Position numbers and translations under genes: made by a program
Part shown: positions 18,576 through 23,481 of the stretch, piece by piece
How the letters are laid out: every line of letters begins with the position of its first letter
How positions within the stretch are numbered: the stretch's first letter is position 1
Notes under the pieces: generated by a model
Databases searched by the model: none
The model's input: the letters and a program-made list of their open reading frames with translations, nothing else
Told to the model about the DNA's origin: nothing
Source of the DNA: Usnea hakonensis
Lineage: Eukaryota > Ascomycota > Lecanoromycetes > Lecanorales > Parmeliaceae
Length of the DNA stretch: 23,481 nucleotides
Reading direction: 5' to 3'
Assembly: GCA_013423325.1 (NCBI GenBank)
Contig: BLJB01000351.1
Coordinates: 1 to 23,481 of the forward strand

Positions 18576-20937
18576 TTAGATCATGAGACGTATAGCAGCC
18601 GTGATTTTAATATAAACCTGTACGAAGCTGTGGAATGAAAGCGGAATCATAAGACTCAAAGTCGAGTTGAGGAACAATTCTATGTAGTATGGCAAGGGTA
18701 AAACCGCTTTCCCGCCACCAAGGTATGCCTTGGGACTTCGACTTAATTTTAGAATAGAAAGATAACCCTTTAGAAGGACGTACCTCATTCTCTTTTGCCG
18801 ACCCTCGGCTTGGGTTATACGGCCCGATTCGTCTTCTTGGCCATCTATATCAACGTCCGATTTCTCGCGGCTTACCAAAACTCTGTTAGGTTGAGTTATT
18901 GGTAGAGCCTTAGACTTTGAGGGCTTGTCAAAGTCAGAGAAGTTGATATCGCCAAAGATTTTATTTATCGGCCGGCCAACGTTCTGCTCGTTGGTCGTTT
19001 CAAAACCAGATGCATTCCCGGAAGCACCGGGCTGGAAGGTGGGAGCATCGGCCCTGAACGACGGGCGCAAAGCCGAGAAGCTGAATTCTCTGGATGGGGT
19101 GGTCGTCATCACTGATGGGTTTGGCCTGAACTCAGGAGCTGCGACATTCCATTTGCTAGGCTGTGACGGTTCACTGCGAGCTTGAGCTGCCCCTCTAGAA
19201 TTAGGAAGTTCAAACCTCTTATTCTCGGTTCCTTTCTGCGCTTGCTGGCTACCCAGGAATGAGAAAACACTAGAATCTTTCAAAAATCTGGGTTCAAATT
19301 TCGGTGCATTGACGTTCCACTGAGAGATTTTAGATGAGTAGCCGATTCGACACTGCCCAGGGAAAATAGTCTCATGGTCTGGAGTCTTTCTGGCATCGAG
19401 AGTCGTCTCCAAGACAGACGCGTTAGTTCCAGCATTGTGGGAGGCCGCTGTATCAACGTTGTTCTGGTTGTTTCTGGCTTCGCATTCATCATTTCCATCA
19501 TCATCCTGGGCGACGTTGATGTCCTCTCGCATATCATTCTCATCTATAGAGTGCGACACGTGAGCCTCAGCTTCGCCGAACCCCTTCTGCAAATTCTCAC
19601 TTAGTTTATGGCGATGACTATGTGGGATCGGAAATGCGATCTCATGTTGGTTGCGATGAGGCACTGATTGCAGTAATCGGTCTTGCTTTGAAGACAAATC
19701 CAGAGGCGGTAATGAGCGTTGCCGCAACTTCTGCTGCTGATGATGTTGCTGCTCCCGCATTCCAGCTAGCAAATCGACAGAGGCTTGACTCGAGACCTGG
19801 CCAACGTTGCAGGTCCCTACAGGAGATGCTGTTGACGACGCTGCGTGCCCAAAAGTCTGCACATGTCCAGCGACACCGGGAGAAGAAAGCCGCGATCCTT
19901 GTTGCGAGGCGAAGTATGCCTGAGGTGACCACGTTCCAGATATGTGAGGCTCGGAAGGTTGAAAAACTGGATTCTGTGCCACGAGGGACGGTTCATTCGA
20001 CGGATGAGCCATGGGGTATATTGGGACATGAGAGACTCCGGGCTTCCCTACGTAGGAGGCGGGTTGTACAGCACCATAGAAAGAAATAGGGAAAGGACCC
20101 ACGTGCGATGACGAAACTAGAGCGGGCGAATTTAGCCCAGCAGAGCTCTGGGATGACCCTTGTCGGCTCATTACAGATATCGCTGGCGAATTACTTGGCT
20201 CGTCAACGCCCAATGCACGCAGCTTCTTTTCTTTCACATAGGTCACATACTTTTCCTGTAAAGGGTTTGGATTAGTATTACTTCCTAGAAGATCTAAGCA
20301 ACGGGAAGACGCAAAAGGGCATGAGGATGTCGTTGCGCTCTTAAGAAGTCTTGTTATGGGCCAGTCGGTCTGGAACGAGGGACAATTTTCCTGAAGATGT
20401 ACATACCCAATTTTGCCCGTCGGGAATATTTACACGATATGGACCAGCAGCTCTTTCCTTCTCCTCATCTACGGGGTCAGGATGCACAGCTCGACTCTGT
20501 CCTTCCAAGGAAGGCAAGTCGAAGTCAAAGGATTGTTGGGTAAGTGTGAAACCATGAGTATCAAATCCCTGAGTGCTCCAGTCTTTCAGACGCCTTTCTA
20601 CATCGTCGGTGCTGAGGTAGCTTTCTCTACTAGTCTTTCTGCCAGATTCGTCTTCAAGAGGCAGCGCAATGAAGCATGCCTTGTTCCGCCAAATCACACG
20701 CGTCCGAGGCCGCTGAAAAGAGGGCATACCAGCCAGAGAAGGCCTTATGACATGCGACTGGCCTCCTCCTGCGGTCGTTGCCTTGGCTGGAGGGGAAGTT
20801 TCGATTATTTTGGGTTCAGAAAGAGGTAATGGCTTCAAGGTAGGCTGTTGAGCAGCTTGTAACTTCCATTTAGGTTGTCGTGAGGGTATGTTGGGGTCCA
20901 TTGTATCCAGGGGGCTGGATGGACCTAGTGAATCCAT
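18576..20937 (-). CDS. Disordered protein with three PAM2-like motifs, function unknown
   Basis: Exon 1 (20407-20937, 177 codons from MDSLGPSSPLD) joins exon 2 (ending at 20255) across a 151-nt intron; the junction reads DGQNW/EKYVTYVKEKKLRALG. Residues about 76-175 form the only compact-looking part: TRVIWRNKACFIALPLED, then DDVERRLKDWSTQGFDTHGF. The remainder is Ser/Gln/Pro-rich, with a His/Gln run. Three related motifs follow: WNVNAPKFEP (19290-19319), WNVAAPEFRP (19122-19151) and FRADAPTFQP (19029-19058). They resemble PAM2, the peptide bound by the MLLE domain of poly(A)-binding protein. The 3' end is uncertain: after EGRQKRM a strong donor GTACGT begins at 18783. The frame stays open to 18576, a short last exon could end at 18581, or splicing could enter the next gene. 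I cannot name the protein. Confidence 0.68.
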
Positions 20938-21772
20938 GCTATTTCCTATATGATCACGTAGTTTTCAGGAAAGTCCGACAGTCCTATAGCGAAGGGGATG
21001 CTGCACCAGGATAAAGTGGTTAGCACAACTCTTTTAACATCTGGGCAACTTCTAGTAGATTCATACCAATCTCCTCCTCTACCCTTGGCCGTGCGCTGAA
21101 GGCAATTGACAGGAATTGTCGTGTCTCCAGGCTCATCAGGAAAGGTGCGGAAGGCCCAGCGTGCCAGTTGTATTTAGCGGTTGGTGAGCAACAGAAGTAA
21201 CGATATGGTAGGTGTCATGCTCAAAAGAGAACACATCAAGCGCAGGCATCTCGAAAATATGCCGTGGATGGATGCTGACCCCAGTAGTGAGTATAAAGCA
21301 AGTGGTGGTTAGTGAATAGTGGTGCTCCTTTCAAGTCGCGTCAAATTATATTCCGAAGACGAGCCGAGACGGCCGACTGCCACTTGGGGTTCTGTTACTG
21401 GCTGCCTGCGACTACTCCGTACTTCGTACAAGAACAAGAATTTTACAACACTTCTTAACTTGGTCGACTGCCTCGCTCATCAACTCTCGCTCTCGTACAG
21501 CGAATTTGACGCACATATTCGAAATGCATGCGACGACAGTGGTAGTAAAACCATTTCTATTACAGTGACTACTTCGAAATCTTCTCTTCCAAGGATAATT
21601 TAACATTGGGCAGCCCCTCTCCTGTCTTGATCGGGAAGATTGGCCGCAGGAGGTTGAATCTGATTGAATCAAAAAAGGAACGGATGAAATTAACGGCCCA
21701 TATGCAGAAAGCTCCTCCAAAGCCTTCCCTCAACCAATCGCGTCCCGATCTTATGACTTCGCTATCAGTAGA
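20938..21772. other. Intergenic region between the PAM2-like-motif gene and the GH17 gene
   Basis: This holds the promoter of the minus-strand gene starting at 20937 and the 3' flank of the glucanase gene. Short frames on both strands near 21319-21720 look non-coding. TACTCCGTA occurs at 21413-21421. Nothing else was recognised. Confidence 0.45.
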
Positions 21773-23065
21773 CTAGCAAAGAATGTTGGGATTGGTCTCC
21801 TTGGTATCAAAAGTACAGGAGTAGTCATTGTTGGGAAACTTAGGCGACCGATCCGAGTTGTACAGTCCCCATCCAGTTTCTGGTTCGGTCTGGTTGCTCA
21901 AACCGGTACTTGCTGGCTTCCACGGCTCGTCAAAGGCCTCAAAGTAGAAAACATTCTTATTCCAGCCAAGCAGAGCACACACGCCGTGTTTGAAGAAGGT
22001 GTAAGCTTCATTGATACCGTCTATAGCTCCTCCATAGCTGGCTCCGGCTAGAAAATACAATTAGCTACAAAATGCTCGACTTGAGAATTATCTTTCATAC
22101 CAGTTGTAGGCCATCCGGTTTCACCGTTCCACATTTCTATGGGACGGCCAGCTACCGAGCTGATGTGTGTATATGCCTGCGTCATGTCGTCGAAGTAAGT
22201 TAAGCTTGCATTGCAGATCGACACGTTCTGCCAGTAGCCGAACGCATTTACGAGCCTTCATTTATATTAGACAACACCCAATTGTGACAGCAGAAGGTAA
22301 TCTCACAGAATCGTGACGTTCGTGTTTTGGATAACAACATCGGCTGTCCCATCATTATACACGTTCCAACTATCCGCTGTGCCGACTGGAAACTTGACGT
22401 CGATGTCGGCCATTTTCGCAGTGTAATTGTTGATCGCGCTGTTTAGCTCTTCGTTACTGAGACCAGTGGTATGGCCGTCGGTTTCGTGATAGTATCGATA
22501 GAGGCTCTCAGATCCAACAGTGACAGCATAAACCGTTGATTCATACTGTTTGGCATATGTGTGAAATTCTTCAACGTCGGCATCGAGTGCCTCGGCCCTG
22601 TGGTCGTATGTTAGCGTCAGGGTTGGGAAACGGATCATGTCAGTGAAGGTAATGAGCTTTAATGATGCTTTCATACCATAAGCCAATGACAACTTTGAAC
22701 CCTTTTGCTTGAGCAGCAGGAAGGATAGCACCAGACACCTTGCAAGGAGTATTTTGGATCGCTCCATCTACCTGCGAATACGTCCTCACGATAGGAAGGC
22801 TTTCACTGTGTTCATCGAGTTGCTTTAATGGATTGCTGGAAGGATTGGGCGATATTTTATTCAGAACATCAAAATCGTCTTCGTAATCTTGCGAAGTTTT
22901 GCACGTCCCATCTTGACAGCTGATCAGCTTCAACGATCTTCTCCAAGTTCAAGATAGTCTCTTACCAGATCTTCTTGCCCCAAGTGCGTATCCCAACGAG
23001 CCCGACGCCTCGATAAGCTGGGGCACGGTGGCAGCCAAGCCAAGAACGAGAGAAGAGACACGCAT
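21773..23065 (-). CDS. Secreted GH17 beta-1,3-glucanase / glucanosyltransferase
   Basis: Five minus-strand exons (22966-23065, 22677-22911, 22307-22597, 22101-22255, 21773-22047) join in phase to 351 residues; introns are 54, 79, 51 and 53 nt. A signal peptide (MRVSSLVLGLAATVPQLIEA) leads into GSLGYALGARRSDGTCKTSQ, typical of fungal GH17 wall enzymes of the Scw4/Scw10/Bgl2 type. The general acid/base is predicted as E142 in VGSESLYR and the nucleophile as E254 in WNGETGWPT; both are intact. YFEAFDEPWK follows, and the protein ends in the Cys-containing CTFDTKETNPNILC. No GPI signal or Ser/Thr-rich tail is visible, so a soluble or wall-associated enzyme acting on beta-1,3-glucan is expected. 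Hydrolase versus transglycosylase activity cannot be decided here. Confidence 0.92.
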
Positions 23066-23394
23066 GTTGTGAAAATGCCACAGTAAATGTAACGTAAAGA
23101 CCGTCGAAGTGAATTTCAAAGATACTGATCAAAGGAACGTGATGCTGGTGATGCGAGATAATAGAGAGGAGGGAAGACGTTGGGGTAAGGAAGGACAAGA
23201 CAAGGAGGAAAAGGAAATTTCGCGTTTGAAAGGTAACGGGTAGCGTCAGGGGTAACACCAGACTAAGGCAAGAAAGGAGGGGCTAATAAGCCACTAAAGG
23301 CTGACGGAGAATTAGGCCAGGAACAAGGAATTTCTAAAAATAAAGCCCACTAGATAAATACATCAGCATACTAATAATCATGGGTCGTGATAGG
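23066..23394. other. Upstream region of the GH17 gene
   Basis: This should contain the glucanase promoter and leader, reading leftward. Purine-rich patches (about 23160-23215 and 23265-23285 on the plus strand) would be pyrimidine-rich on the transcribed sense. No gene was seen. Confidence 0.45.
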
Positions 23395-23450
23395 TGTACC
23401 CCCCCTTTTACTACATGTACCCCCCCTTTTACTACATATACCCCCCCCCC
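23395..23450. repeat. 21-bp C-rich tandem repeat near the right edge
   Basis: Two identical 21-bp units, TGTAC(7)TTTTACTACA in shorthand, lie at 23395-23415 and 23416-23436. A partial third copy with a 10-C run continues to 23450. Such tandem, C-run-rich arrays are common in the ends of fungal DNA transposons, so this could be the terminus of an element cut by the window. Only one side is visible, so that is inference. Confidence 0.7.
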
Positions 23451-23481
23451 TATTTCGGCCATGCTCCAAGCCTCTGCCGAG

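Noticed and set aside
14139..20105. Further CACGTG words (near 14139, 19558 and 20100)
   Set aside because: All three fall inside coding sequence, so they were not reported as regulatory sites.
21319..21720. Small frames of 94 and 102 codons on opposite strands between the two minus-strand genes
   Set aside because: They overlap each other, have no recognisable motif or splice-supported extension, and lie in promoter/3'-flank DNA.

Overview
This window is nuclear DNA from a filamentous ascomycete (Pezizomycotina). The genes are split by short introns (mostly 47-84 nt) with GT..AG ends and CTNAC-like branch sites. The proteins have clear fungal signatures, and one repeat shows near-total loss of CpA/TpG, the mark of repeat-induced point mutation (RIP). 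I cannot fix the class from sequence alone.

Layout, left to right. 1-740: an array of TAATCGATTA palindromes, then a 642-bp non-autonomous hAT-like element with perfect 18-bp terminal inverted repeats, an 8-bp target duplication and a CpA/TpG-depleted interior. 1362-2868 (+): LEO1, a subunit of the PAF1 transcription-elongation complex. 3300-3596 (-), perhaps extending further: an unrecognised coding-like stretch without an ATG. 3991-4884 (-): ribosomal protein L10a (uL1). It is divergent across 633 bp from 5518-7757 (+), a fungal CorA-like membrane protein in nine exons. 7758-9272: a gene-poor stretch with a 229-bp MITE-like element and a trinucleotide microsatellite. 9273-10352 (+): a GPI-anchored Cu-only superoxide dismutase. 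11132-11859 (+): ARF1. 12636-14449 (+): an RtcB-family RNA ligase. 14882-18502 (-): a large coiled-coil protein. 18576-20937 (-): a disordered protein with three PAM2-like motifs; this and the coiled-coil gene are only about 75 bp apart and may be one gene. 21773-23065 (-): a secreted GH17 beta-1,3-glucanase. 23395-23450: C-rich tandem repeats running toward the right edge.

The genes do not form an operon or an evident biosynthetic cluster. Most are housekeeping (transcription elongation, translation, vesicle traffic), plus two cell-surface proteins (SOD and glucanase). The least expected content is the RtcB-family ligase in a fungus, the possible 1822-residue fused PAM2-like/coiled-coil protein, and the sharply bounded RIP-like interior of the hAT-like element. 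Exon joins were worked out by hand from splice signals, reading phase and family conservation. For the recognised proteins they give total lengths divisible by three and close to family lengths.
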